A DNA stretch of 64,000 bases from CAYSCX01 sp964429575 (lineage in GTDB: Bacteria; Desulfobacterota; Binatia; Binatales; Binataceae): assembly GCA_964429575.1 (NCBI GenBank), contig CAYSCX010000014.1, forward strand, positions 1 through 64,000, given 5' to 3'. Shown here in pieces: positions 54,175 to 62,972 of this stretch. How positions within the stretch are numbered: the first letter of the stretch is position 1; each line of letters opens with the position of its first letter. A model generated the notes under the pieces. The model made no database searches and was not told the origin of the DNA. It saw nothing but the letters and a program-made list of their open reading frames with translations. The position numbers were made by a program, and so were the translations under genes.

Positions 54175-56106
54175 ATGCTCGCGCTCGACAACATCACGAA
54201 GTCCTTCGGGCACAGGCGGATTCTCGACGGCGTAAGCTGGTCGATGCCCGACGGCGCACGGGTGGGGCTGGTCGGGCTCAACGGGGCCGGCAAGACCACC
54301 CTGATGAGGATGATAGCGGGTGTGGTGGAGCCGGATTCAGGGCGGATTGCGCGTCCGCAGAGGTCCCGGGCGGGCTACCTGGCGCAGGACGCGCCCGAGA
54401 TGAAGGGGCGGTCGGTGCTGGCGGAGACGCTCTCCGCGCTACAGGAACTCGAACGCCTGGTGGCGCGCCGGGAGGAGCTGGAGGGGATTCTCACGCGCGA
54501 GCATTCCGGCCCGGCGCACGATGGCGCGCTGGGCGAGTTGGGCGAAGTTCTGACCGACTTGGAGCATCGCGATTACTACAGCGCGCAGAGCCGTGCGACC
54601 GCGGTGCTATTTGGATTGGGCTTCAAAGACGAGGACCTGCATCGCGATGTCGTGGAGTTCTCCGGCGGAATCCGGATGCGAATAGCGCTCGCGAAGGTTC
54701 TGCTCGACGCGCCCGAGTTCCTGATGCTCGACGAGCCAACCAACCATCTGGACATCGAGGCGCGCAACTGGCTCGAAGACTACCTGGACGCATATGAGGG
54801 CGGGATCATTGTGGTCTCGCACGACCGTTATTTCCTCGACCGCGTCACCAATCGCACCATCGAGATTTCGCGCGGGCGGCTCACCGAATACGTGGGCGGC
54901 TACTCGCGCTACCTTGTCCAACGCGAACAGAGGTTCGAGCTGGCCCGCGCAGCTTACGAAAAGCAGCGCGAAGAGATCGCGCACATCGAGGCGTTCATCA
55001 GCCGCTTCCGCTACCAGGCAAGCAAGGCGCGCCTGGTGCAGAGCCGAATCAAGCAGCTCGAGAAGATCGAGCGGCTCGAGCCGCCGGAGGGCACCGAGAA
55101 GCCGCCGGCGATTCACTTCCCCAAGTGTGACCGCGGTGCGCGACGCGTGTTCGAATTGCGCGGCGCGGTCAAGCGTTACGCGAAGCTCACGGTGTACGAC
55201 GGTATCGACCTCGTAATCGAACGTGGCGCCAGGATAGCGCTGGTCGGCCCAAATGGCGCCGGCAAATCGACCATGATGAAGCTGCTTGCGGGACTTGAGC
55301 CGCTCACCGCGGGCGCGAGAACGGTCGGCGACGGCGTGTGCGTGGGGTATTTCGCACAGAACCTCGCCGAGACGCTCGATTACGAACGCACCGTCCTGGA
55401 CGAACTGGGACGGAGCGCAACCGGAATGACCGACCGAGAGCTGCGCGGGCTGCTCGGCGCACTGCTGTTTTCGGGCGACGACGTGAACAAGCGCGCTCGC
55501 GTGCTATCGGGCGGAGAGCGGGCGCGGCTCGCGCTCGCCAAGGTGCTCGCTCGTCGAAATAACTGCCTGCTGCTCGACGAGCCGACCAACAACCTCGACA
55601 TAATTGCCAAGGACACGTTGCTCGAGGCGCTCAAACGGTTCCCCGGGACGGTCGCAATCGTTAGCCACGATCGCCACGTGCTGAATCAGTTGGTCACCGA
55701 AGTGATCGAAGTCGGGCAGGGGCACGCGATTCGCTATCTGGGTAACTACGACGACTATCTAAGGAAGAAGGCCGAGGTCGAGGCGCCGGCGGCGCGGCCG
55801 GTTCGCAAGGAAACCGAGTCGCGCGGTGACGCATCGAATGGACCCGCGCGTCACCTCGGTCGCATACCGGGTCGCGATGGGAAACAGCGGCAGCAGCGCG
55901 AGGCAAAGCGGCGCGCCGAGATCGAGGCGAAGATTGAGACGCACGAAACCGAACGCGCCCGTCTCAGCGGGGAAATGAACGACCCTGACTTCTATCTGAA
56001 GCGCGCGGACGCGAACGAATTGATCGCGCGCTACGAGCGGTTAGCCAAAGACATCGAGCGGTTGTACGCAGAGCTGATGAAATTCGACGAAGAACTTTCG
56101 GCCTGA
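54175..56106 (+). CDS. ABC-F family ATPase (Uup/EttA-like)
   Basis: 643 residues with two ABC cassettes and no membrane domain. First cassette: GLNGAGKTT, signature FSGGIRMRIALAKVLL, Walker B FLMLDEPTNHLD. Linker with coiled helices about 235-300. Second cassette: GPNGAGKST, LSGGERARLALAKVL, LLLDEPTNNLD. A charged C-terminal coiled coil (REAKRRAEIEAKIETHETER onwards) resembles the Uup DNA-binding tail. These proteins act on ribosomes or nucleic acids rather than as transporters. ATG 54175 has no clear ribosome site. It is divergent from the 1271-residue gene, with about 100 bp between. Confidence 0.93.
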   Translation: MLALDNITKSFGHRRILDGVSWSMPDGARVGLVGLNGAGKTTLMRMIAGVVEPDSGRIARPQRSRAGYLAQDAPEMKGRSVLAETLSALQELERLVARREELEGILTREHSGPAHDGALGELGEVLTDLEHRDYYSAQSRATAVLFGLGFKDEDLHRDVVEFSGGIRMRIALAKVLLDAPEFLMLDEPTNHLDIEARNWLEDYLDAYEGGIIVVSHDRYFLDRVTNRTIEISRGRLTEYVGGYSRYLVQREQRFELARAAYEKQREEIAHIEAFISRFRYQASKARLVQSRIKQLEKIERLEPPEGTEKPPAIHFPKCDRGARRVFELRGAVKRYAKLTVYDGIDLVIERGARIALVGPNGAGKSTMMKLLAGLEPLTAGARTVGDGVCVGYFAQNLAETLDYERTVLDELGRSATGMTDRELRGLLGALLFSGDDVNKRARVLSGGERARLALAKVLARRNNCLLLDEPTNNLDIIAKDTLLEALKRFPGTVAIVSHDRHVLNQLVTEVIEVGQGHAIRYLGNYDDYLRKKAEVEAPAARPVRKETESRGDASNGPARHLGRIPGRDGKQRQQREAKRRAEIEAKIETHETERARLSGEMNDPDFYLKRADANELIARYERLAKDIERLYAELMKFDEELSA

Positions 56107-56228
56107 ACGGCGATCGTTCGCCCATTGGCGGACGTGTTGACCTCAACAGTTCGGTGGCCAGCCGGGCCCGCTCTTCGATTGCTTCCACCCGGGGCCAGAG
56201 TGACCACAAATTACGCAAGGATTGGCGG

Positions 56229-57596
56229 ATGGCTACACATGACTTCGACCTGTTCGTGATTGGCGCGGGATCGGGCGGCGTTCGTGCCAGCCGCATCGCC
56301 GCCTCGCTCGGCGCGCGAGTGGCCGTCGCTGAGGAGCGATACCTCGGCGGCACCTGCGTCAACGTCGGATGCATCCCAAAGAAACTCTTCTACTATGCAT
56401 CCGATTTCGGAGAAGGCTTCGACGACGCTGCGGCATTCGGCTGGAGCTCGGAACCGCGTTCTCACGATTGGAAGAAGCTCATCGAGAACAAAGACCGCGA
56501 GATCGCGCGGCTGAGCGGAGCGTACGAGCGGCTGCTCAAGGACTCGGGTGTGACAATCCTCGACGGGCGCGCGCAGCTGCTCGATGCGCAGACCGTCGCG
56601 ATCGACGGCATGCGCTATAGCGCGAAGTACATACTGGTTGCGACCGGCAGTTGGCCGGTGATGCCCGCGACGCCGGGAATCGAGCATGCGATCTCATCCA
56701 ATGAGGCGTTTCATCTCGACACGATGCCGCAGCGCGCGGTGCTGGTCGGCGGCGGCTACATTGCCGTCGAGTTCGCCGGGATCTTTCACGGCCTCGGAGC
56801 ACAGGTGACGCTGGTACATCGCGGCCCGCTGCCGCTCACTGGGTTCGACTACGATCTGCGAGCGGTGCTCGCCGACGAGATGCGAAAGCGCGGGATCGAT
56901 CTGCGGCTCAACAGCACGGTCGAGCGAATCGAAAAGACGGCGATGGGGATTCGCGCGACGTTGATGAATGGCGACACGCTCGACGCCGACCTCATCATGT
57001 ATGCGACCGGGCGGCGGCCCAACACACGCGGATTCGGACTTGAGAATGCGGGCGTCAAGGTCAATCCAAAGGGCGCAGTCGCGGTGGACGAGTATTCAAG
57101 GACTTCGGTCGAGAATATCTACGCGATCGGCGATTGCACCGATCGAATCATGCTCACGCCCGTCGCGATCGCGGAAGGCAACGCGGTTGCGCAGACGCTG
57201 TTCGGACCGCGTCCAATGAAAATCGACTACGACCACGTGCCATCAACCGTGTTCAGCCATCCGAACCTCGCCACGGTGGGTCTCACCGAGGAGGCCGCGC
57301 GCAAACGATTTCGCAAAGTGGACGTGTACAAGTCATCGTTCAGGCCACTCAAGCACACGCTATCGGGGCGCGATGAAAAGACATTCATGAAGATGGTCGT
57401 CGATGCGGCGACTGAGAGCGTGGTCGGATGTCACATGGTCGGGCCGGACGCGGGAGAGATCATGCAGGGGCTTGCGCTGGCGTTGCGCTTGGGTGCGAAG
57501 AAGTCCGACTTCGATGCGACCATCGGAATTCACCCGACCGCCGCGGAAGAGTTCATGACGATGCGGCAGAAGTGGGTGGAGCCGGCTGCAGCGTAG
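56229..57596 (+). CDS. gor: Glutathione-disulfide reductase (plant/cyanobacterial-like)
   Basis: 455 residues from ATG 56229 with AAGGA upstream (an open frame begins at 56154 without homology). FAD motif FVIGAGSGGVRASR, redox-active Cys43 and Cys48 in GGTCVNVGCIPKK, second nucleotide motif VGGGYIAVEFAGIF, and the C-terminal HPTAAEEF active-site His-Glu. FRPLKHTLSGRDEKTFMK is closest to plant-type glutathione reductase. The His-Arg after strand 2 (LVHRG) suggests NADPH. It supplies reduced glutathione for the GST at 4.2 kb. It follows the ABC-F gene by 122 bp. Confidence 0.91.
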   Translation: MATHDFDLFVIGAGSGGVRASRIAASLGARVAVAEERYLGGTCVNVGCIPKKLFYYASDFGEGFDDAAAFGWSSEPRSHDWKKLIENKDREIARLSGAYERLLKDSGVTILDGRAQLLDAQTVAIDGMRYSAKYILVATGSWPVMPATPGIEHAISSNEAFHLDTMPQRAVLVGGGYIAVEFAGIFHGLGAQVTLVHRGPLPLTGFDYDLRAVLADEMRKRGIDLRLNSTVERIEKTAMGIRATLMNGDTLDADLIMYATGRRPNTRGFGLENAGVKVNPKGAVAVDEYSRTSVENIYAIGDCTDRIMLTPVAIAEGNAVAQTLFGPRPMKIDYDHVPSTVFSHPNLATVGLTEEAARKRFRKVDVYKSSFRPLKHTLSGRDEKTFMKMVVDAATESVVGCHMVGPDAGEIMQGLALALRLGAKKSDFDATIGIHPTAAEEFMTMRQKWVEPAAA

Positions 57597-57642
57597 GGCT
57601 TGGCGGTCGAGCAACCTCGCTCGCGACTGTTCGTTGCGCGCA

Positions 57643-57663
57643 GCCTCTCCCACGCGGAGAGGC
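57643..57663. repeat. GCCTCTCC/GGAGAGGC hairpin between convergent genes
   Basis: GCCTCTCC-CACGC-GGAGAGGC, perfect 8-bp stem. Same family F as 48704 and 60302, in a 70-bp gap between gor and a convergent epoxide hydrolase. No T-run, so not a classical terminator. Confidence 0.55.
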
Positions 57664-57669
57664 CGGACT

Positions 57670-58827
57670 CTAAGACATATCCTTATAGAAGGCGCGGATG
57701 TCGTCGGCGAGGAGTTTGGGCTCCTCCATCGCGGCGAAGTGACCGCCGCGCGGCATCTCCGTCCAGCGTTTGACGTTGAGCACGCGCTCCGCCCATCGGC
57801 GCGGTGGACGCACCAACTCGGCCGGGAACAGCGCGACCGCGGCGGGCGTCTCGATCCGCGTGCCGGGCTTGAGCCGCCACGGATGGTGGCGCGCCTCGTA
57901 GTACAAGCGCGTCGATGAGTTAATCGACTCGGTGATCCAGTAGATCATCACGTTGGTGAGCAGCTGATCTTTGGTGAAGCGGCTCTCCACGTCACCGTTG
58001 CAGTCGCTCCAGGTTCGGAATTTCTCGACGATCCACGCCGCCAGTCCGGCGGGCGAATCATTCAAACCGTACGCGAGCGTCTGCGGCTTGGTGCCCTGAA
58101 TCCATTGATAACCGGTTTCGGCGGTACGGAACTTGTCGACTTCGCCGAGAAAGGCTTTTTCTTCGTCGCTCAAGTCGGGCTGCTCGCGCCCTTGCGACGG
58201 GCCGATCGGAACCATGTTGAGGTGGATGCCGTAGAGGCTGTCCTTGTAGACCTCGCCGATCCGCCCGGTAATCGCGGCGCCCCAGTCGCCGCCCTGCACC
58301 GCGAAGCGCTTGTAACCGAGCACCTCGGTCATCAACTTTACGAAGATATCGGCCTGCGCCTGGATGTTCATCGCACGCGATTTGCCGTGATCCGAGAATC
58401 CGTAGCCGACCAGCGACGGAGCGACAACCGTGAATGAGTCGCGCGCGTCGCCGCCATGCGACGCCGGATCGGTGAGCATCGGGATGATCTGCATGAATTC
58501 GTAAATCGATCCCGGCCATCCGTGGAGCAACAGCAGCGGTTTTGGATTGGGGCCGCGACCTGGCTCGTGGATGAAATGGATGCCCAGCCCGTCAACGTCG
58601 GCGCGGAATTGCTTGAAACGGTTTATCTCCGCCTCGTGTCTTCGCCAGTCGTACTTGGTGCGCCAGTATTCGACGAGTTCGCGCACGTACGCGAGATTGG
58701 CGCCGTAGTCCCAGCCAGTGTCGGGGAGCTCATCGGGAAAGCGCGTGCGCGCGAGGCGCTCACGCAGGTCGTCGAGCACGCTCTGGGGAACCGCAACAGT
58801 AAATGATTCGAGCCCGCCTTGCGCCAT
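57670..58827 (-). CDS. Epoxide hydrolase with EHN N-terminal domain (microsomal type)
   Basis: 385 residues. The N-terminal EHN segment (SFTVAVPQSVLDDLRERLAR, RFPDELPDTGWDYG) is the meander seen in microsomal epoxide hydrolase relatives. The hydrolase core has HGWPGSIYEF, nucleophile Asp181 in GGDWGAAI, and GGHFAAMEEP with the His. No membrane anchor is present, so it is probably soluble. It opens epoxides to diols; substrate unknown. It is upstream on the same strand of nothing close: the acyl-CoA dehydrogenase starts 35 bp away and may be co-transcribed. Confidence 0.93.
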   Translation of the reverse strand: MAQGGLESFTVAVPQSVLDDLRERLARTRFPDELPDTGWDYGANLAYVRELVEYWRTKYDWRRHEAEINRFKQFRADVDGLGIHFIHEPGRGPNPKPLLLLHGWPGSIYEFMQIIPMLTDPASHGGDARDSFTVVAPSLVGYGFSDHGKSRAMNIQAQADIFVKLMTEVLGYKRFAVQGGDWGAAITGRIGEVYKDSLYGIHLNMVPIGPSQGREQPDLSDEEKAFLGEVDKFRTAETGYQWIQGTKPQTLAYGLNDSPAGLAAWIVEKFRTWSDCNGDVESRFTKDQLLTNVMIYWITESINSSTRLYYEARHHPWRLKPGTRIETPAAVALFPAELVRPPRRWAERVLNVKRWTEMPRGGHFAAMEEPKLLADDIRAFYKDMS

Positions 58828-58861
58828 GTGAACCTCCGCGGCGCGGGCACGCGCCGAGTTG

Positions 58862-60079
58862 CTAGAGCAAGTTGGGACCGCCGGTCGCGGCGCGAGTAGT
58901 GCCGTCGCGCTTGTAAGCCTCGATCACGTGCCGAGCGATCTGCGTCATATGCACTTCATCGGCGCCATCGACGAGCCGCGCCGATCGCGCATGACGAAGC
59001 ATCGACTCGAGCGGCGTGTCCGTCGAGTAGCCGAGTGCGCCATGGACTTGAATGGCGCGATCAGTGATCTTCCACAGCATGTTGGCGACGTGATGCTTCG
59101 CCATCGAGACTTCCTGGCGGAACGGGAGCTGGTTCTCGATGAGATAGGCAGCGTGGAGCACCATGAGCTTCGCGGTGTAAAGCTCCATCGCCGACTCCGA
59201 CATCATGAACTGGATCGCCTGCTTGTCGACGAGGAGGCCGCCTTGCACCTTGCGCTCCATCGCGCGCTTGACCAGCATTTCGAGCGCAACTTCCGCGTTG
59301 CCGATCCAGCGCATGCAATGGGCGAGACGCGCGGGTCCGAGGCGAACCTGGCCGAGCGTGTGACCCTGGCCGCGCGGACCGAGCATCGCATTCGCGGGCA
59401 CGACGCAGTTCTCGAGCTTGATTTCGCAGTGGTTGCCCTTGCCCGCCATCGTGTCGATGTCGCGGACGATGGTGAAGCCGGGGTTGGGGAGATCGACAAA
59501 GAACGCGGAGTTGCGCGCCTGCGGCGGATCCGCGTCGGGATCGGTTTTCGCGATCACGATCGCGAACTTAGCGCCGTGCGCGCCGGAGATGAACCACTTG
59601 TGACCGTTGATGATCCAGTTGTCACCGTCCTTGACGGCGTTCGTGCGGATTTGAGGCGGGTCGGAGCCGGCGACCTCGGGCTCAGTCATCGCGAAGCACG
59701 ATCGAATCTTACCGTCGCATAGCGGGCGCAAGTATTTTTCCTTCTGCTCGGGTGTCGCGAAGTGCAGCATCGTGTGCATGTTGCCTTCGTCAGGCGCCTG
59801 GCAGTTGAGAACGAATGATGCGATGCGGTTGCGGCCGCATTCCGAGGAAACCATCGCCATCGCCATCGGACCCAGCCCCATCCCGCCGAACTCCTCGGGC
59901 ATGTGAGGACACCAAAGGCCCGCCTTTCGCGCCTTGTGGCGAAGCTCGGTGATGCCCTCGCGCCATTGGTTCGACTTCTGCATCTCGGCTTCTTTGGGCT
60001 CGATTTCGTCCTTGATGAATGCGCGCACGCGGTCACGGATTTCCATGACGTTCGGCGGCATCGTGAAGTCAATTGGCAT
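58862..60079 (-). CDS. Acyl-CoA dehydrogenase (ACAD10/11-like)
   Basis: 405 residues from ATG 60079 (60118 is possible; the ribosome site is weak at both). MFTTEP-like motif here as FAMTEPEVAGSDP, the FAD-binding region GDNWIINGHKWFISGA, and C-terminal IQVHGALGYSTDTPLESMLRHARS. This branch, near ACAD10/11, often takes long-chain or hydroxylated substrates, but the substrate cannot be set. It lies 35 bp upstream of the epoxide hydrolase gene on the same strand, so the two may be an operon. Confidence 0.93.
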   Translation of the reverse strand: MPIDFTMPPNVMEIRDRVRAFIKDEIEPKEAEMQKSNQWREGITELRHKARKAGLWCPHMPEEFGGMGLGPMAMAMVSSECGRNRIASFVLNCQAPDEGNMHTMLHFATPEQKEKYLRPLCDGKIRSCFAMTEPEVAGSDPPQIRTNAVKDGDNWIINGHKWFISGAHGAKFAIVIAKTDPDADPPQARNSAFFVDLPNPGFTIVRDIDTMAGKGNHCEIKLENCVVPANAMLGPRGQGHTLGQVRLGPARLAHCMRWIGNAEVALEMLVKRAMERKVQGGLLVDKQAIQFMMSESAMELYTAKLMVLHAAYLIENQLPFRQEVSMAKHHVANMLWKITDRAIQVHGALGYSTDTPLESMLRHARSARLVDGADEVHMTQIARHVIEAYKRDGTTRAATGGPNLL

Positions 60080-60187
60080 GTGGCTGTACCCCGCAGGCGA
60101 GATTGCGAATCCGCTCAAACTGCTAGCGGGAAAGGCGTTGACGGGTCAACCGCGGGTCGCGCGCACACGCGGCCCGGCGCGCGTGTT

Positions 60188-60226
60188 ACCTAACCCCTGA
60201 CCCCTTCCCTAAAGGGAAGGGGGACC
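60188..60226. repeat. Family C palindrome, copy 3 (inverted)
   Basis: ACCTAACCCCTGACCCC then CTTCCC-TAAA-GGGAAG-GGGGACC. The reverse complement of the copy at 3221. It lies just upstream of family D copy 4 in the 60080-60719 gap. Confidence 0.85.
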
Positions 60227-60265
60227 GAAATCGGTTGGAGCAACCCGCATTGTTGTTTGGTCTTC

Positions 60266-60289
60266 GTAGGGGCGCATAGCTATGCGCCC
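60266..60289. repeat. Family D palindrome, copy 4
   Basis: GTAG then GGGCGCAT-AGCT-ATGCGCCC, a perfect self-complementary core. Copy spacing and orientation differ from copies 5 and 6, which are inverted. Confidence 0.85.
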
Positions 60290-60301
60290 GTTCTCCTTCC
60301 T

Positions 60302-60327
60302 CGCCTCTCCCTGGTCCTGGAGAGGCG
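60302..60327. repeat. CGCCTCTCC/GGAGAGGCG hairpin (family F)
   Basis: CGCCTCTCC, an 8-nt loop CTGGTCCT, then GGAGAGGCG. Nine-bp stem. It sits next to family D copy 4 in a gap of about 640 bp that has no gene before the insertion sequence. Confidence 0.55.
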
Positions 60328-60439
60328 AAAGAACGAGGCAGCGCCGGGGCTCGCCGAGAGTAGAAATTTCCGGAAAATCTCCACGCGAAGGAGGCAAAAA
60401 GGGGATCGGAAGTACGCAATTCGGGGCGCGAAGCGCCAA

Positions 60440-60649
60440 GAAATTGCATTGAAATGGCCTTACCGTGCACGCGGAATATTCGCGTCGAACGCCGAATTGC
60501 GCGGCAAATCCGTGGTGAATCAGCAAATCGAGGGGTGGGTTCGTTCTGCAAAAAAAATATTTCGCGCGCGTGCGATGGGAAGTTCATGATCCGAATCGCC
60601 CGAGGGATTATGCGCGCGGGAGGGAGAGGAAGCTAAGGCTGAACTAGTT
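60440..60649 (-). repeat. Repeat B copy 2, left part (interrupted by the IS)
   Basis: Reads, on the minus strand, the same series of blocks as 10378-10640: ATGAACTTCCCA, a T-rich run, GTGCACGGTAAGGCCATTTC. It stops at the target-site duplication AACTAGTT (60642-60649). The other end of this copy is at 62704-62730. Confidence 0.8.
60642..60649. repeat. Target-site duplication, left (AACTAGTT)
   Basis: Eight bases, identical to 62696-62703, directly abutting both ends of the IS1595-family element. The sequence is its own reverse complement and lies in the stem of the repeat B hairpin. Confidence 0.92.
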
Positions 60650-60719
60650 GGCGATTATGTTAGGCTTGACACTCATCATGCTGGCGGGCACGGTATGGGT
60701 GACAGGTCGGCATTCTGTT

Positions 60720-61568
60720 TTAGGTGCGGTGGTTGAGCCGATCAGGGCCTCTGAGGAAAAATCCCTTGTATTCGATCACCGACTCCGCGGCGAGATACCA
60801 CCAGAAGAAGTTCGTTTCGTACATTTCATCTGGAGCACCGCCCTTATACCTGATTCGCCCGTAGAGACAGAGAATCTTCGTAGTTTTCTCGGTTTTGTCG
60901 GAGGGCTCTATCGCGATCGCTTCGTCCATCGGAGTTACAGGGATGCGGCACAACTCTATAGGGGCGCTGGTGGCGGAAATGACATAAGCGGCGGTTCGCA
61001 GAGAATCGGCGCTGCGCTGTTCGACCAAATCAAATGCCGAATCGCCCCGTCGATCTGTGGGTATGTCGAAGAGGCTGGACGCACCCATCACCTCCACAAT
61101 ATCGGCTGGCCCCGTTCCCAGATTCTGTACCTTCACGGCAGGCCAGTCATCGAAGAGATCGCCGTCACCCACCTCGACTTCGGAGACGATAAGGAAGGGC
61201 CGGTTGGTATGCAGCGCGGCGCGCATGGCGCGCCATTGTCTGATGGAGGTCCACCACAGTCCACCAGTAAAAAACAGCAGCAGTATCGTCGTAACAATTT
61301 GGAACCAAACCGCAGGCATAGTTTGCTGCTCTGGATAGTAACCGCTGCCGGTATAGCGTTCGGTCTCGGCGGCGGATGGTTCGGCACCAGATTTATCGCC
61401 GACCGCCAGTACTGGACCGACATTGGTTTGGCCTTTATTTTCTGTGGTCTCAGCGCTTTGGCGTTTTGGTGGGCTTGGACTTGGTGATGTTTCGCCTGCG
61501 CTTCCTGCGGCGCTCAGAAACAATGCCGACGCGATCAGGATCAACAGCGACAATGGCTTTGAGCGCAT
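60720..61568 (-). CDS. Passenger gene of the IS1595 element: signal/anchor protein of unknown function
   Basis: 282 residues. A signal peptide (1-24, LLILIASALFLSAAGSA), then a Ser/Pro/Glu-rich segment. One membrane helix follows at about 90-106 (IVTTILLLFFTGGLWW), then the charged TSIRQWRAMRAALHTNRPFL and a beta-rich domain of about 160 residues (VKVQNLGTGPADIVEV, LCLYGRIRYKGG). The N-LG-GPA-DI pattern recalls widespread small hypothetical membrane proteins. It is AT-richer than the chromosome. It is not a transposase or a resistance gene I recognise. It may benefit the element or host in an unknown way. Confidence 0.75.
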   Translation of the reverse strand: MRSKPLSLLILIASALFLSAAGSAGETSPSPSPPKRQSAETTENKGQTNVGPVLAVGDKSGAEPSAAETERYTGSGYYPEQQTMPAVWFQIVTTILLLFFTGGLWWTSIRQWRAMRAALHTNRPFLIVSEVEVGDGDLFDDWPAVKVQNLGTGPADIVEVMGASSLFDIPTDRRGDSAFDLVEQRSADSLRTAAYVISATSAPIELCRIPVTPMDEAIAIEPSDKTEKTTKILCLYGRIRYKGGAPDEMYETNFFWWYLAAESVIEYKGFFLRGPDRLNHRT

Positions 61569-61711
61569 CGTGGAAAGTCAGCGGGTGGAGTGAAACCGGC
61601 TTGGCTTTTGGCATAGAACCTCGCGATACGGCAAGCGGTACTGCCCGCCGCGATCAACAGTCAGTTCGCTGGCCTTGTCACTTCGCTGAGGCCGCCGCCA
61701 GTGTGGAGACC

Positions 61712-62644
61712 TCAGCATCCTGCCAACACACTCTTGAAGATATCGGGGTTGTTCCGGTTGTTGTACCGGAACGCAAATTCGTTCACGTACAGCGGCAGAT
61801 AGTCTTTGCTCACCTGATGGAACGTGCCGACGATTCCGCGCTTGAGCAACGACCAAAAGCCTTCAATCGAGTTTGTGTGGACGTTGCCGCGCACATATTC
61901 CTCTGCCTTGTGATCAACCGTACGATGCGGATAGCCGAGCGTGCTCAAACGCCGGTAGCCCGCCGCTTCATCCGTCGCAACGAGGCTCACGCGATCCGAG
62001 ACAGCTTCGCGCACGAATCGTTCATAGGTCGGCTGATCGGCGTGCTCCATCATGCGAGCGATCACATTGCCCTTGCGCGAGATCGCGCCGATGACGGCAA
62101 TCTTGCCGCGCGTACCCCAACCATGCGGGTCGCGCTTGTTCTTGTGCTGATTGCCACGCTTCCCGCCGATGTAGGTTTCGTCAACCTCAACCTCGCCCAT
62201 GAGCTTCTGAAAATCCGCATCCTGCATGGCAGAGCGGATGCGATGGCACATGTACCAAGCCGTCCGATAGTCGCCGCTTCCGATCTGCCGATGGATTTGC
62301 AGCGCGCTGATTCCCTTCTTGCTCTGAGTCATCAGATAAATGACTTGGAACCACGTCCGCAGCGGGTAATTGGTGTTCTCGAAAACCGTCTTGGTGATGA
62401 CCGAGAATCGGTATCCGTTGCGCCCGCCGCAGTCCTTGTTCTTGCATATCCAATGAAAGGGGCGCGCCTTGAGCGCATAGACCTTCTCGCTCTGGCAGCG
62501 CGGGCAGCGGGCACCATCCGGCCAGCGCATGTCGCGCAAGAGCGCCTTGCACGCATCTTCGCTGGCGTACTGCTTCATCAATTGCGCCAGCGTGATCGAG
62601 GGCTTCGTGGTAAGCGGCTTTCCAGCAACAACCTTCGTGTTCAT
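61712..62644 (-). CDS. IS1595-family transposase
   Basis: 310 residues. An N-terminal zinc ribbon has Cys47, Cys50, Cys67 and Cys72. The DDE-type core carries the IS1595 hallmark VDETYIGGK (Asp155), ATDEAAGY (Asp225) and HTNSIEGFWSLLKRG (Glu261, with Asn258 just before). YVNEFAFRYNNR near the end is typical of the family. The frame is full length and uninterrupted, and the ends with matching 8-bp duplication suggest it is active or recently was. Confidence 0.97.
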   Translation of the reverse strand: MNTKVVAGKPLTTKPSITLAQLMKQYASEDACKALLRDMRWPDGARCPRCQSEKVYALKARPFHWICKNKDCGGRNGYRFSVITKTVFENTNYPLRTWFQVIYLMTQSKKGISALQIHRQIGSGDYRTAWYMCHRIRSAMQDADFQKLMGEVEVDETYIGGKRGNQHKNKRDPHGWGTRGKIAVIGAISRKGNVIARMMEHADQPTYERFVREAVSDRVSLVATDEAAGYRRLSTLGYPHRTVDHKAEEYVRGNVHTNSIEGFWSLLKRGIVGTFHQVSKDYLPLYVNEFAFRYNNRNNPDIFKSVLAGC

Positions 62645-62695
62645 GCGACTAATCTAGAGCTTTTCCAAGCGGGTGTCAAGCCCGACATAATCGCC

Positions 62696-62703
62696 AACTA
62701 GTT
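62696..62703. repeat. Target-site duplication, right (AACTAGTT)
   Basis: Identical to 60642-60649. Joining the flanks without the IS restores a repeat B hairpin GGCTGAACTAGTTCA/TGAACTAATTCAGCC, equivalent to 10383-10416. Confidence 0.92.
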
Positions 62704-62730
62704 CATCCCTGAACTAATTCAGCCATTCGC
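62704..62730 (-). repeat. Repeat B copy 2, right part
   Basis: CATCCCTGAACTAATTCAGCC continues the hairpin that begins at the left duplication. Beyond it the DNA changes to repeat E. Confidence 0.75.
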
Positions 62731-62744
62731 GAGCACGATGATGC

Positions 62745-62860
62745 GCGCGGCGGTTCGCGAGCCGCGACTCCCAATAATAGGAAGTCGAAGGTTGGCTGGA
62801 GGATCGTTCCCATTGGTCGGGTTGTTGAGAAGAAAGGCGCACAGCTGTGCGCCCCTACGG
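62745..62860. repeat. Repeat E, copy 2 (inverted)
   Basis: The reverse complement contains the family D palindrome, CAACAACCCGACCAATGGGA, and TATTGGGAGTCGCGGCTC, matching 4080-4195 with insertions and substitutions. It directly follows repeat B. Confidence 0.7.
62836..62858. repeat. Family D palindrome, copy 5 (inverted)
   Basis: GGCGCAC-AGCT-GTGCGCC then CCTAC. C-G stem pair as in copy 2. Confidence 0.85.
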
Positions 62861-62886
62861 GGGAGGGGGAGAGGGGGACAGAGGGA

Positions 62887-62909
62887 GGGCGCATGCGATG
62901 CGCCCCTAC
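62887..62909. repeat. Family D palindrome, copy 6 (inverted)
   Basis: GGGCGCAT-GCG-ATGCGCCC then CTAC. Three-base loop instead of four, T-A stem pair as in copies 1, 3 and 4. Confidence 0.85.
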
Positions 62910-62934
62910 GGAAGAGGGTCGCGAGCCGCGACGC

Positions 62935-62972
62935 ACCTAACCCCTGACCCCTTCCCTAAAGGGAAGGGGAAC
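62935..62972. repeat. Family C palindrome, copy 4 (inverted)
   Basis: ACCTAACCCCTGACCCC then CTTCCC-TAAA-GGGAAG-GGGAACC. Almost identical to copy 3. Confidence 0.85.

Larger units (their letters stand above)
60650..62695 (-). mobile_element. Complete IS1595-family insertion sequence, 2046 bp, with a passenger gene
   Basis: The ends are inverted repeats of 23 bp with 2 mismatches: 60650-60672 (GGCGATTATGT..GGCTTGACAC) and the reverse complement of 62673-62695. They are flanked by the 8-bp duplication AACTAGTT, the length typical of IS1595. The transposase gene (61712-62644) and a second gene (60720-61568) are on the minus strand. Both ends and both reading frames are intact, so it looks recent. 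IS1595 members are known to carry passenger genes; the one here is unlike those I know. Confidence 0.93.
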
